DNA of 64,000 bases, taken from the NCBI RefSeq assembly GCF_023101765.2, contig NC_064236.1, forward strand, positions 1,488,001 to 1,552,000, written 5' to 3'. The position numbers were made by a program, and so were the translations under genes. This DNA is from Spodoptera frugiperda. Lineage: Eukaryota; Arthropoda; Insecta; Lepidoptera; Noctuidae. The notes beneath the pieces are model-generated. The model made no database searches. It had not been told where the DNA came from and was given only the letters and a program-made list of their open reading frames with translations. Numbering within the stretch: position 1 is the first letter of the stretch; each line of letters begins with the position of its first letter. Shown in pieces: positions 49,240 through 61,038 of the stretch.

Positions 49240-49602
49240 TTGTATCTGAAAATAGTGCTGTTAAGAGAAGTGTTCGGACGACTAACACGTCGTACACACA
49301 AACAATACACTAAAAAAGTTATTTCAAATAAACACGAACCCTTCGCTTGCGTATGTACAGTTGGAGTTGATATTAATTTATTTGATGTAATGTGCGGTGG
49401 GCGCCGCGCGCATGCGCCGGCCGCCGCAACGCGAACATTCTGGACGCCAGTTTTTATGTGTTTATATATTCTAATTTTATTGTTTTCTTTATTTGCGTCC
49501 CACTTTTGTTTGGTTCGGAGCACGGCATTGTTCCCCGTCGTAAACGCCGATTTAGATGATAAAATGAAAATGTTGTATGGAATTTTTATTTGGTATGCGT
49601 AA
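49240..49602. other. CpG-rich core with frames open on both strands
   Basis: A 120-codon plus frame and a 116-codon minus frame (49173-49523) overlap. The GC-rich centre (49393-49433, GGGCGCCGCGCGCATGCGCC) is nearly self-complementary and keeps both frames open. Neither peptide resembles a known family. The block may be a conserved non-coding or promoter-like element; coding is less likely. Confidence 0.25.
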
Positions 49603-49609
49603 TTTCTTT

Positions 49610-51660
49610 GTCTGTCCGTCTGTACAGTTGTAACGCATTTAATTTTATTGTAGTTATGTCATTAAAATTAACTAAATATTGCGAAACTAGTATCACAGAT
49701 GTTTCTGTGTATTTGTTACTGTTTAATGTTTCTGAATGTAATATTGTTATTAAGTCGTAATGTGTGTGTGTTTAGATTGCTGCGATTATAAAGAATACCA
49801 TTGACGCAACGTTTCCATACAAAATGTCATTCAATTAGACGTAAAAAATTAAACACGCTACATAATGTGATTAGTGGCTGTCTGCTCGCTCGACTTGTAA
49901 AACGTGAAACAATTATATTTTACTGCTAATTCCCGCATTATATTAAAAGTGAACAAAACGGGCGTCGTTAATTTTATTGTTTTAAATCACAAAGTAAGTT
50001 ATTCTATAATTAAATTTAAAATAAGACACGGGTTTTGAGTTATAAGTGGTGCAATGAGAAGTCTCGTATCGGGCTCGAGACCAAACCTGTTTTTATCGCG
50101 AATTAATATTAATAATGAATACTTGAAACGGGCGCGATTGTGAGTTGTATAGTTGTAATTAAGTGCGATTATAGCGGCACCGGCAATTACTGACAATGTC
50201 TGCGGCTTGCACCGGCATTATTCTGGCGTTCGGCGTCGTTCGCCGCGCGCTCGTACTTACCTCGTGTTCGGAGGCGATACAATGTGGCGGATATTTTTAA
50301 ATTAGGAATGTTTGATCGAAATATGAATTTATTTGTTGGTCAGCGATAATTAATTTTAAATAATATTATCTAAGCTGGAATTATTTGTGTTGACTGTACC
50401 TCCGTAGGGTTGTTACATCTTTTTGTTAGAGACCTGCAAATATTATAATTTCTGTGAGTGAGTACACGCTACATGCACGAGTTTCACACACACACACACA
50501 CACAGAAACGAACAATAAATAAGAGAGTACTCTCATAATGGCCGAGTAACTTTTGCATTTGGCAGTTGTTCAATATATTTGTATTAAATAAGATCAATTA
50601 CTACCTAGATATTACTGGGTCATCTGTTTTCTGGAGTTCTCAGCTTTATTTCTGTTGATACTATATTACTAGGTATTTAGTAATTACTTTTTTAATTATC
50701 TCAAATTCTTGGGTAGGAGAGTAAGAGTGAGTAAGTTTTAATAGTTAAGAGGTAGCATCTACAAATGCGTCTGTAGCTATTTTCTGTGTGTTTGGTATAA
50801 GTTTGAGGCAGTTTCCAAAATTGTTCCAGTGTATTATAATGACTATGATGTCTGATCGTGGTAGCAGAATGCCAAGTCATCGTCCCGATCAATATCGAGG
50901 TTAAGCAGCACCCATTTGTAGCGGATGGGTCGTTAAAAATAGGGGGCGGAAGCCCCGAAATATCGCGAGCCCTGAATTGCTTCAAGTTAACATTTTAAAA
51001 CTTATGCAAAACGAAAGCCAAAATGCAAGGAAGTGTGTTACTTGTGTACTTAAAAATAAACTTTGTGCGAATTAATTTAAGAGCAGTTATTAAGTGATCT
51101 TAATTTTAGGTTTTGTGTCGGATACTAGTACCTACCTTAACTAAATTGATTGGATACTCTCAATAACCTTCGTAAAAACTTAAATAAACAGTCTCTTTTA
51201 AATGCGTTCTGAAGTGATTGCCCTATTATTCCCTAAGAGGATGTAAGATCCGCTCTAGGGACCACATTGACAGATTTATTTGACAAGAAGAGCAACAGTG
51301 CTCTTAGATAAACCCGTACACTTTAAATGGCGTTTTCCAAACATGAAAATATTGGTAAACACTAAGTCCAGCAGTGGCCTCGAGTTAATGATGACTGAAT
51401 GATACATTTGTTCCATATAAATTGCAATTTAAGAAAGTGACAAAGAATAAGCTTTATATCTTTCTTCTTGACTTCTCAACTCCGTTTTCAAAGTCGAAAA
51501 AAAGTCAGAAGGTACGAGTACCGTCCGAAAGTCTGTCCTTAAGGGGAGTCGTACCAGAAATAAGCGGGAACCAAATTTCGGGAACCAAAATAAACAAGCA
51601 TCGCAAGGCTCCCTCCGAAAGATTTTGGAGATTTCCAGGGATTAAGTATTTTAATTTTTT
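49610..51660. other. Low-repeat stretch with a possible minus-strand splice donor
   Basis: The region has few recognisable transposons. At 50210-50285 a CpG-rich patch contains, on the minus strand, CGAACACGAG followed by GTAAGTAC (donor at 50260), a near-consensus splice site. (CA)10 is at 50485-50504. A terminal-type motif, GTACAGTC, is at 49121, with a reversed one ending at 50392. Confidence 0.35.
50485..50504 (+). repeat. (CA)10 microsatellite
   Basis: Ten perfect CA units. Confidence 0.95.
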
Positions 51661-51663
51661 GCT

Positions 51664-51723
51664 TTGAAAACACTGTGATTCGTTAAAAAAAAATTTTTTT
51701 TAACGAATCACAACGTTTTTCAA
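51664..51723. repeat. 60-bp palindrome centred on A9T8
   Basis: The inner part, TGTGATTCGTTA + A/T run + TAACGAATCACA (51674-51712), is perfect apart from the odd A/T centre. The outer arms, TTGAAAA and TTTTTCAA, also pair, separated by a short mismatch (CAC against ACG). No element family is recognised. Confidence 0.9.
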
Positions 51724-51729
51724 TCGCTG

Positions 51730-52750
51730 AAGAGATTGAGAATAGAGACAGTAAGCGAGAGAAAAATACAATAAAGAATTAAATAAAATCTTAAAGTAGT
51801 TTCAAGTATTCTTGAAATGTTTTTCAACTTTTCTTAGTTAAACATGTTTATTTATTACATCCAAAGAGTTTACTATAGAGCTTAAGTAAATAGCAAATAT
51901 AGCAAGCAATATTGGAATAGTTTTACCATTACCAAATTGATTATGCAAAAGTAGATGTCGATGCACAGTGCAAGTGCGATCACATTTTGTTACATAATTC
52001 ATAATTAATTAAGGGCTGATGGAATAATTCCGGTTACTAGTATTAGCACGCTTCAAACTTTGCATATTCTAAGCTAAAGCTTCTATCGAACCTGAACTGT
52101 TATCGCAGATTATGTGGAACCTCCCTGTAACATTCGACCAAAATAAATTATGTATTTTCGTCTCTGTGGAGTACGCGACGACACTTGAGTATACACACTT
52201 GCATATTCGATGCTAGCGCCGAGGATCCTCAGATGTGTGTTAGTGCCTCAGATAAACCAAATATACGCTTAATGATTAAAGGGTAACTTACAAGGTCCCT
52301 CTAAACTATCAAGTCTAAATGCACATTAGGCTTTCCTCACTGCTTCGCTTAAATTACGCGAACGTACGGATCGATGCGAATAACATTTTACGTTCTATTT
52401 CCGAAGAAACGCGAAACCGACACAAGCATCAGCCATAATAAATTTCTTGTCTTATAAAAATAAAACTTTTCTTTTTGCTGGCGCGGGGCGGCGTCACAGT
52501 GTGCTATCGATCAGCGTGTCAACGCTTCCGCATCATATTCTCTCGGATTATGAATTACCAGCCATGATTAATATTTTACCAACATATTGTTCTCCACTTC
52601 CACCATTAATTGGAAGCAAGCGACTCTTGATTTAGTTGTCGCGTCCTAGACGATCGTTCATCAGTTCCTCGTCTAGCTTTACAAAGATCAAACAAGCAGA
52701 GCAATTGAATTTTAAACACGCAATGTATAGGTAAATTCAGTAGCACACGT
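51730..52750. other. AT-rich stretch without a recognised feature
   Basis: Short frames only; the longest, at 52447-52635 (plus), has no recognisable domain. Confidence 0.45.
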
Positions 52751-52849
52751 GCGCCCTTTAGTATTTTATAGGGAAAGTTCGCTTTACGGAGTCATTAAAT
52801 ATGAACGTTGTATAAGACGATGTTTGATTTTGTTTTAGTGTGTAGTTGT

Positions 52850-53230
52850 TGTACTGGCGGCTCGGTGCTGTGGTGGGGTGCAGCGGAGGGCGGCTCGGGG
52901 CATGGGGGGTACGCCGTGGGCCCGGTAAAGTTGTGAATTGGCCGCGCACACAGGCCCACGGAACATTATCGTGATTCATATCGTTTATAATTTTATATTA
53001 TGTTAAAGCGGTGCGGCGGGGGTCGGGGGATATTAAAAATACAAGAGCCCCGCGCAAGTACTTACGGCCCGGCACCGTCTGCATGGTAACCAACATTGTT
53101 TGTATTCAAACTATTGATCCCTTTTTAAGTTTATACATCTTAACTTGTATTTAACCTGGCGCATGAGCTCGCGGATTTGTGACAGATTAATTGACGAGCC
53201 GCCGCGCCTCGGGCTTGTTTGTATTGAGCA
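52850..53230 (-). promoter_or_regulatory. CpG-rich island with possible minus-strand first exon
   Basis: GC-rich from GGCGGCTCGGTGCTGTGGTG (52856) to GAGCCGCCGCGCCTCGGGCT (53196). On the minus strand an ATG at 53084-53082 starts MQTVPG and runs straight into a GTAAGT donor at 53065, in a reasonable start context. Further down, a minus frame from 52979 reads MNHDNVPWACVRGQFTTLPG. These may be 5' exon pieces of a gene whose body lies outside the window. No acceptor can be matched and neither peptide is recognised. Confidence 0.25.
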
Positions 53231-53639
53231 AGTTTGGGAACACACTAACCGTGCTACATGTGCTGTTTAAGTTTAACTTGAAACGGAACGTACATTACGT
53301 ACATTACAGAGTTTCTTGTAATTTATAATTTGTTTGCTGTTTCACTTTTTTACGTTATAAATAAAATTACTAGTTCCCAAAAATAATGATAAGCACATAT
53401 TTTAAATAATTTTATTCTTTACCGTTCAGGTATTTTAAAAATATCAGCAATTCTACGCATTTCCTAAGCCTTTTGAAGACTATCAAAGTACACAAAATAC
53501 CGGTTACAAATATACCAAAAGTTGTACACGACATTTAATTGCAACCGTGGCAGGTCGCATGTATGCACGCACCCTTATAACTTCATCATCTGTGCACGTT
53601 TTGCGCCCTTCCCGATATAAAATATTTAATCGTCCATTT

Positions 53640-53850
53640 TATTTATACTGGGCTGCGACTTGGTCGTGTCGGTTGGGTGTTTGTTTCTACTGCCACTCTT
53701 CTGGTGGGTGTCATAGAAGTTGATTGAGGGTAGACCTTTGGCAGACCGACCAGGAGTGCTATCTGATAATCTTGAACGTTTTAAACTGCGATCGCCAAGT
53801 GTCTCTAACCCAGCCTGCCCGACAGGTGTGGAGATTACCTAAAACACAAC
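53640..53850 (+). repeat. Lepidopteran repeat, family F, copy 2
   Basis: CTATCTGATAATCTTGAACG, TTTTAAACTGCGATCGCCAA and CAGGTGTGGAGATTACC follow the order of the copies at 35035 and 63005. The upstream part (GTCGGTTGGGTGTTTG, TCTTCTGGTGGGTGTCATAG) is probably the same element. Decayed. Confidence 0.5.
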
Positions 53851-54399
53851 CTTGTTTGGAGGCTTGGAAGTCAGACCAGCTATGGACTGGGATGATGTAG
53901 TAGGCTGTGACGTTCAAAGCTTCCTAATTTCGCAATTAAAAGTTTGCTACACACTTGCTACTATTTTACATACAATATATACGTTTCCTAATTACCCAAA
54001 CAGCGTTATCAATAATTATATCTGTATATCTACACGCCTAGCGCGTTAAATGCATTTTTACTTTTTATATCGCCATAAACAATGTCTTAATAGCACCCTT
54101 TCGGTTTTATACTTCATTGTGTATCGAAAAGTTACACTAACAAGTCTATTTATATTCACATATTTTTAATTTCATATAAGAATTTATAATTTTGACGAAC
54201 TAGCCTTGAGGTGGTAACTTTTTTCTACGCTTTAACATTATAATTAATTGCAACAGTCATAAGGTTGATATTGTGGGTAAACCAAAAATTAGTAAATGAT
54301 ACAAAGGCGGTCACAATCCGCTCTCAATACCACAAGCAGCGACAACTTCATATTTTTGACAGAGGCTTCCAAAAAGTGACCCACAAACTATACGGTGAG

Positions 54400-54510
54400 T
54401 CTCACGCGTACCGCGTCACGCCGCGGTATGCGGAGTGACATTTAACGCGTCCCGCACAGTTATGCAGAAACTGAACGCGGTATACCTTCCCGCACAATGA
54501 CGCGTCGTCA
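54400..54510. repeat. Cluster of ACGCGT and CGCGGTAT words
   Basis: ACGCGT at 54404, 54445 and 54500; CGCGGTAT at 54423 and 54476; TCCCGCACA at 54450 and 54488. The repeated and partly inverted words in 110 bp suggest a small foldback element or a dense regulatory site. It is far richer in CpG than its surroundings. Confidence 0.5.
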
Positions 54511-54519
54511 GTGTGTAGA

Positions 54520-56905
54520 TCTAGGCGTATTTCTATACAAATTGTGAAAATCGCTTGAGATGCCCAGCCTCCCTTAGATCTGTATAGTGTGAGATTAGTC
54601 TAAAACATAAAAGTACGGCAAGCAGTACATTTAAAAAGATAGCAGAGCCGGTACGATCGCTGTCCCAGGCACCAGGAAGCATCACTAATAAACTAGCAGC
54701 GGCTATTAAACGGTCCGTCGAAGCGAGAAACACGATATATAACCATATATTTATATGCAATACAATTTCATTATTAGATGCCTATTTGTGACTCGTTATT
54801 TCTATTGTCGCTTTTTCTATTTATTATCCAACACAATGTGTGATTATAATGTGGCTTATAACAAATGAGGTATGTGGGAGTCGGATCGTTCCACACGGGT
54901 GGACGCGGCCGGCACTAAATATTTGTATCTGATTACCGTCACAATTGGCGGTCTGTTGCGAGTTTTTTTTGTTCGCGACGCTCTTTTTAACGTACACGCT
55001 TATTTTTTAATTAATTTATTGTATTCACAGATGATGTATCGTCCGTAAATGTCATTAGATAACGCTTATTTGTGAAAATATTTAACTATTCTATTTATTT
55101 TAAGATTGTAAGTCGTCTCGTCGGCTGCCGCATAATTAATGGCGTCGTTTTTAAAATAATTGCACGTTTTATTTGTAATGAGTGAAGGAACACGAATAAT
55201 GCTGTCATAATTTTAGTTCGTAAGATAACGTTACGTTAGAAGATTTTTATGCGAAACTTATTCGCTTGTAAATGTAATGTTACGCGGACGTATAATGGCA
55301 AATTAAATGTTACAAACTCGAGCAATTAAACAGTAATTACTTACTTAAAATATTCCCAAAACCTGATTAGCCTTTCTACTCATAAATGTGGCAATATTGT
55401 ATTGTTACATGTTTTAAAATTGTAATATTTTTTAAACGATGCATCAAATGTTTCATTGTGCCAGCTTCAGTCTACTTGTGGGCTTTCCGGTAAAATAGAC
55501 TCGTTTCATTTTGTTCGCAGTTTGCTACATTGAAAATACTCGCTCACACTTCACTTACTTATTGTGGGTACGATATTAAACAAACAATATATTATGCACT
55601 TTTGTGGCGAAACATTTTACTACAACAAAGCTATTCTATGAAGAATTAAGCAGAAATGAACAATGCATATATTAAAATTAAATATAACACAAACTGTATA
55701 TCGTTATCATTACTTTTGTATCATCTAAACCTAGGGCTTTTGCGTCGAGATCCTCACAATTCTCTTTTATTAGACATCGACAGATTTGTGTCTTCTTTCA
55801 ATTACTTTCCAACAGAGAATAATATCGCTACGCAATCTCTTCCCTGACCTCCTCCCTCCGTCCTCTGAACTTCTACGAATACTCTTCAAAAACATATTCA
55901 ATAAAAACGTTGTGAGAACTTAAATTCTTACAGTGTGACTTGATCATGTCAGTAATGGAACCCTGCCTACCACATCCACAAGGATCTAACACCCACTCCA
56001 TCTTATCACAACTTCAACCTTACTCCACAACAATAAAGATCAATCTTAATTGTCCCGATAAAACTGTGCTTCGAACTTTTGAATTCTGAACTCACTCCTA
56101 TCATTGTAAGATCGCAAATTTATTTATTGTTGCAACTAATTTGATTCTTATTGTCTTAGGATAGGATTCAGTTTTGTTTGCGTTATTGGTTTTGGAATAA
56201 ATCCCTATTGTCATTTATAACTGCGCTAAGGAAATCAACTGCTTTAATATAAGGTTACGTACATACGTACAATGCGATTAATTAAAGTTATGTTTAGTGT
56301 CTGGTCTGAGTTGTTGATCTGTGGAAATCTGCATTGGAACATGTCTTCCAGATATTAATATCTCGTGTTTATTTCTTTTGTTAGATTGTATTAACTAGCG
56401 GAACGATTTAACGATTCTTTATTTACCTTTTATCTTGTTCAAGCATCAAGCTCTGACTTTCATTTGATTTGTTCGTATTCAATTGTTTTCTGTTTATTTT
56501 TCCATTCATTGCAAATGTATAACTTTCTAATGTGTTTTTCTGTAGGGATGTTTGGGTGATCAAAAAATTTATTTGATGGAAGGTAAGAAACGAAAACATG
56601 AACTCCTTTTTTCATTGTTTTCAATTGAAATAGTATTTGTATTACTGTACTAGAGTTGAAAGTATGACGTCACTTTTAACCGACTGTAAAAAAGAAAAAA
56701 GTTTTCAATTCGTTCATTCTTTTTGGCTGTTTGTTACGCGATATCTCCACGAATTGCGGAGCGATTTTGATCATTCTTTTTTATTTAGATTCGAGGATGG
56801 GATAGAAAAATTGAGGCAACAATTAAAGGTATACATTTCCGATTTGAATTTTTAAACGTAGTTTTATCGGATAGATTCCCACAGTTTACGGTAGGCGTTA
56901 CGCAA
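54520..56905. other. AT-rich, low-repeat stretch
   Basis: No gene recognised. The part at 54900-55330 has few repeats and contains words such as GCATAATTAATGGCGTCGTT and AATTGCACGTTTTATTTG, the kind of sequence often conserved near developmental genes; that is only an impression. Confidence 0.4.
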
Positions 56906-56909
56906 AAGG

Positions 56910-57032
56910 TACAGTTTCACATGCATATGACATGACACACAGACGTGAAACAACAATTTATGGATCGCACAAAGAGGGAATCGAACCCGCTACACGTTGC
57001 AAGCAGCCAGGTTGCTCAACTACCGTGTAGTT
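56910..57032 (-). repeat. tRNA-derived SINE, family A, reversed copy
   Basis: The minus strand has ACTACACGGTAGTTGAGCAA, the B box GGTTCGATTCC, GTGCGATCCATAAATTGTTG and TTTCACGTCTGTGTGTCATG. It matches the head and mid-body of the SINE at 24382; the 3' end is short. Confidence 0.75.
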
Positions 57033-57561
57033 CATAGAAAGGCCCTTTGACCGGTCATTTCAAATGTGTTAGAATTTGATCCGAGAGTAGCTTTACTCCA
57101 ATATCGATAGGTGTGGGTAAAGAACTGACTGTTATACTCTCAAAGGGGTAAGTTTGGTTTCTCTGTATGCTTTGAATGGTGCAAACATTTCTATTGTAGT
57201 GACGGCCTTTGCTTCCCAAACTGCCGATATAAATTAATACGGATTTCAAACCCCCATGCATCTTTCACTGCTGGTCTTGACGTTATCGACATGCAGCCAT
57301 TGTCAAAGGGATTGTTCGCCGCCTGATCTTAATTGTCCCAAATTAGGTGAAATCTTACACAATGACACCTAATCTGAAATCACCATAACCGTCACTCGAG
57401 TTAAATCACTTTTTTAAAATCTCTCAAAACCCACGCGCCCTGTCAAAGATCGGCTCCGATTTAAACCGCTAATATGAAAGAGTTCCCCCACGTTTGAAGT
57501 CGACGTTTCATAGCTTTGAAAATAAATTCTTCATAAATAAATACATCTCGATATATGTCTG

Positions 57562-57727
57562 AACTGGTGCCTTAGTAAAACTTTGCTTTACGTTAAACGA
57601 GATCGACACGAAACCTCGTTCAGCGATATGATTGGTTGCTTCACTGGAGTCAACCAATCAGAGCGCCGAACGCGGGCTCGTTTCGATCTCGTTAAATATA
57701 AAACAAAGTTGAACTAAGCCCGCAGTT
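57562..57727. mobile_element. Palindromic MITE of about 165 bp
   Basis: Arms of roughly 75 bp: AACTGGTGCCTTAGTAAAAC pairs with the complement of GTTGAACTAAGCCCGCAGTT, CGTTAAACGAGATCGACACG with CGTTTCGATCTCGTTAAATA, and ATGATTGGTTG with CAACCAATCAG. The loop is about 13 bases (CTTCACTGGAGT). I recognise this as a common lepidopteran foldback repeat. No coding sequence or clear target duplication. Confidence 0.8.
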
Positions 57728-58903
57728 ATATATGAGGCTGTCTCTTTAAATGCTGAGCGTAGCCTTTGAAACTTAAACTTTCTGTTCACTCCAATCGACG
57801 TTTGATTGACTGGTTATCGTATTGATTGGATAGATAGGGATAAAAAGTCTCGACTTCAATATCCGCCTGCGAAAGGTTCACTCTCTAGTCTAGAGTTTTG
57901 GAAAACTGAATTACAAATCTCCAATCATCTCGAAAGGGAACTGTTCAAATGAAAAGTTTGTGCGCCATTCGCCATTCTTGATTGCCTTTAATAACTTATT
58001 GCAGATATATATAAATGGACCTATAACGGCGTTTTTCAATAACCTGCCTGTCAGTTCACTGGACACAGTAATATCTTTGTCTTCATAGAGGAAACCACAG
58101 AGTGATACGTTATTAAAAGCTGCATGTAAACTAAGTCTTTAAAAGGTTGGTCGGTTTGGCGGTGTCTCCATCGGGTTTTAAATATAACATTTGTTCGTTT
58201 TATCAGTTTAATATTGTGACTTTCGTTTTGAGTGAGTGGTCGTTTCGTCTTTTGAAATGAAAAAGTAAATGAAAAATTTCATTTGGTACATGGTCTGATT
58301 TATTTGATACAGTTGCATGTGAGAGACCCTACTGATGGTCTCAGATTGGATTAACAGGTTAAGCAAAATATTATTGGGATTTAAAATTGACCTTATTACT
58401 GATGATGCTTACTGTCATAAATACGCTATTTGCAGATCATATTATGGCATGAGATGTTCTGGCAATGTCAATGTAAGACTGAACAACACCGAGATTGCCA
58501 AACAGCTTGCTGTACTGGTGTCATTATGTCAGACTCTACGAGGCATGTAGGTGACTGATTGGACATGACTTAATTCTAGACAATCTTCTAACCGAGATGT
58601 CGCCTGCGTGTTCTGTGATAGGAAATCAATTTCTGAATAGACGCCTTCATTTTCCCATCGAAATATCGGAGCAAGTCTCTCGTTCTAGGTTTATCTTGAG
58701 TTACGTAGAGTAGGCTTTTTAATTTATGTGGAGGAGATTACTTAGTAAAAGTTGTACTTCTGTGTTAGGTATGTATGTATGTGTGGCTACTTGAGTTATA
58801 AATAGAATAGAAGTGTGCGCTTTTGAACGTATTGTGTGGTTTATTCGTTTGTATTGAATGGGCTCTAAGGTCAATGAAAAGATTTAAAAAAATCGCAAAT
58901 AAC

Positions 58904-59073
58904 GTTTTTTGCGGGATGAAAATCATCCAATATCTTCTTCTACCTTGGGCGAGGCGAGAGGGATTGTCAGACTATTACTGACTACTTACTTCTGTTCTTC
59001 AAGCCGGAGCCTTGACAACTCGTTGAGTTTTCGGCTTCGTGTCCAGTATCACCGCTACTGGGCTTGTGGTGGT
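58904..59073 (+). repeat. Noctuid-type interspersed repeat, copy 4
   Basis: GGGATGAAAATCATCCAATA, TTGGGCGAGGCGAGAGGGAT, TGTCAGACTATTACTGACTA, CTTCAAGCCGGAGCC and CACCGCTACTGGGCTTGTGG. The middle has a deletion relative to copy 3. Confidence 0.8.
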
Positions 59074-59502
59074 CAACTTGAAGTATTATTTCACCAAGAT
59101 CTGAAGCGATTCGGTAGTACGCTTTCAAATTACCATAGACGGAAAGTTAGTATACTTTATGTGTATAAATCTAAGCTGATAACATAATAGTGTGGTGAGG
59201 AGCTTATGTTAAGAAGTTAAAGTGGGCTCAAATGGTTCGAGGCTCAGTCACTAAACTAATTGCACTGCAACAAAGCCGGGCTCCATTTTGCAATAGACAC
59301 CACAAGTTCAGTAAGTAATCTGTGCAACAAAGATGAAAGTTCAATATCCAGTACATGGAAGTATGTGAAGCGATTAATGTTTAGGCCTTTCCTAAACAGA
59401 GTCTGCCATTGCCATTTCTCAAGAGTAGAGATTAACAGAGTCTGCCATAACCTCTACGCTTGACTGACGGGTTGGAGATAGCAGTTAAAAAAGTTTAGGA
59501 TT

Positions 59503-59655
59503 TTTTTTAATGTTACCACACTCTAAGATTTTTTCCTTTGTCGTAAGTGCGTTTACAAACACCCGAAACATCTATTTGTGGATCACAGAAAGAGTTGCTC
59601 CGTATCGGAATAGAACCCGCTACACGTTCCGCGCCAGCCAACGTGCAGTCTATCA
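59503..59655 (-). repeat. tRNA-derived SINE, family A, reversed, near full length
   Basis: The minus strand reads GACTGCACGTTGGCTGGCGC, GTAGCGGGTTCTATTCCGAT (B box mutated to TTCTATTCC), TCTGTGATCCACAAATAGAT, GTTTCGGGTGTTTGTAAACG and CGACAAAGGAAAAAATCTTA, then a poly(A) side. Part of the head between the A and B boxes is deleted. Frames on both strands here are not genes. Confidence 0.8.
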
Positions 59656-59799
59656 CTGCAGAGTGTACCAGAACAAGAAAAGAGTTTAGTCCCTCAATCA
59701 GTTCTTCCGACATCCGCCAAAGAGTAGGAGATCTGACAGATGTATATAACTTAGCTGTCGCCACATCATACAGCTTACAGACAATTAACCGTTCGAATT

Positions 59800-60570
59800 A
59801 GTCGTCATATCAAGACCGTGACGTCACAAGGTAATGCTCAGTACATTCAGTAATTACTGCTAAGGTAACTAATAGTTAATTAAAGCGGGATCGCGCGATG
59901 TAACTATCTCTCTCTATAGGTACTCGTATATGTCGCAACTATGAACTAACCTACCTATGTCGCAACAGGTTCTATACCAGTGGGGACCAAAATTGATTTG
60001 TTCTTTGTTAAAAATTAGAACTTTTACTAAAAAATAAGTATATATCGTTTTAGAAATGGTACAAAGAGTTTTGAAGAAGTACGTCTAATAGTATACGTAA
60101 TTGCGTTTACCGACAAGTAAAAAAATCTTTCAAATAATTTATGACTTTAAGATACAAGGTTTAAAATTAAAATTACAACAGCAATAAGTATATACGACTA
60201 AACATTGGTTATTCGTAATTGGTTACACGCGGAACAAAGATTCGTTCAATTTATATTTTTCAGTTAAAATCTTAAAGAGGTACCGGTCATTGTAATAATG
60301 TCTTCAACATAACACAAATGTAATTGTTTCGTTGTACTACAAAACTGATTAGGCCCTTTAGTTACAAATGAGAGAAATTACATAGATTGCTTATATGTTT
60401 CTGCTAAGAGTAATCGGGGAACGACCTCGACGTCCCATGCACATTACCTTATCCTAATTGCTTTAAGTTCCTAAATAGCTTGGCAACTTTTACAAGCAAA
60501 TAAGTTGGAAAAAAATTGGTTTATACTGAAGACAGAGTTTTTTTCATTTAAGATTTTTTCAAGATCAAAA
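59800..60570. other. AT-rich stretch without a recognised feature
   Basis: Nothing supported beyond short frames. Confidence 0.45.
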
Positions 60571-60574
60571 AAAT

Positions 60575-60690
60575 AAGAATGTCAGGGAGAATGCCGCTGG
60601 ATGGAGGCCGCTTCCAAACGGCAAATCTGGAAGTCATTGGGTTAGGTCTATGTTCAGCAGTGGACGTCTTATGACTGATATGATGATGTC
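60575..60690 (+). repeat. Non-LTR retrotransposon 3' end
   Basis: GGGAGAATGCCGCTGGATGG, AGGCCGCTTCCAAACGGCAA, ATCTGGAAGTCATTGGGTTA, GGTCTATGTTCAGCAGTGGA and CGTCTTATGACTGATATGAT, then GATG. This is the familiar lepidopteran LINE terminus that ends in (ATG)n after a CAGCAGTGGACGTC word. Only the last part of the ORF and the UTR is present. Confidence 0.7.
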
Positions 60691-61038
60691 AATTTTTGTC
60701 TCTATTGTTCCTAGCAATTTCGGAAAAACTACTTCTGATAGATAATTTTATAGTTTACCTATATCATTCAAATATTACTAATAGTTACTTAATTATATAG
60801 TTTTAGCCAATATCAAACGTATATATTTGGGCATAATGCATCTATCGAATGATATCCAATTAGAGCAAAATTAGCTTTCGAGTCCTTGAGGCTTGACATA
60901 CAACCAACACACATAATTATGTCAAGCAGTGTCAGGACTATTATTGCACTGAGTTTACTAGATTTACTCAAACACATACATTATCCTGGCATTTAAATAG
61001 TATAACTTCGAAGTACCTAAAAGATTGACTCGAAGTAC

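Noticed and set aside
50485..50504. CRISPR-like or regulatory array
   Set aside because: It is a simple (CA)10 microsatellite. No spaced direct repeats of CRISPR type occur anywhere in the window.
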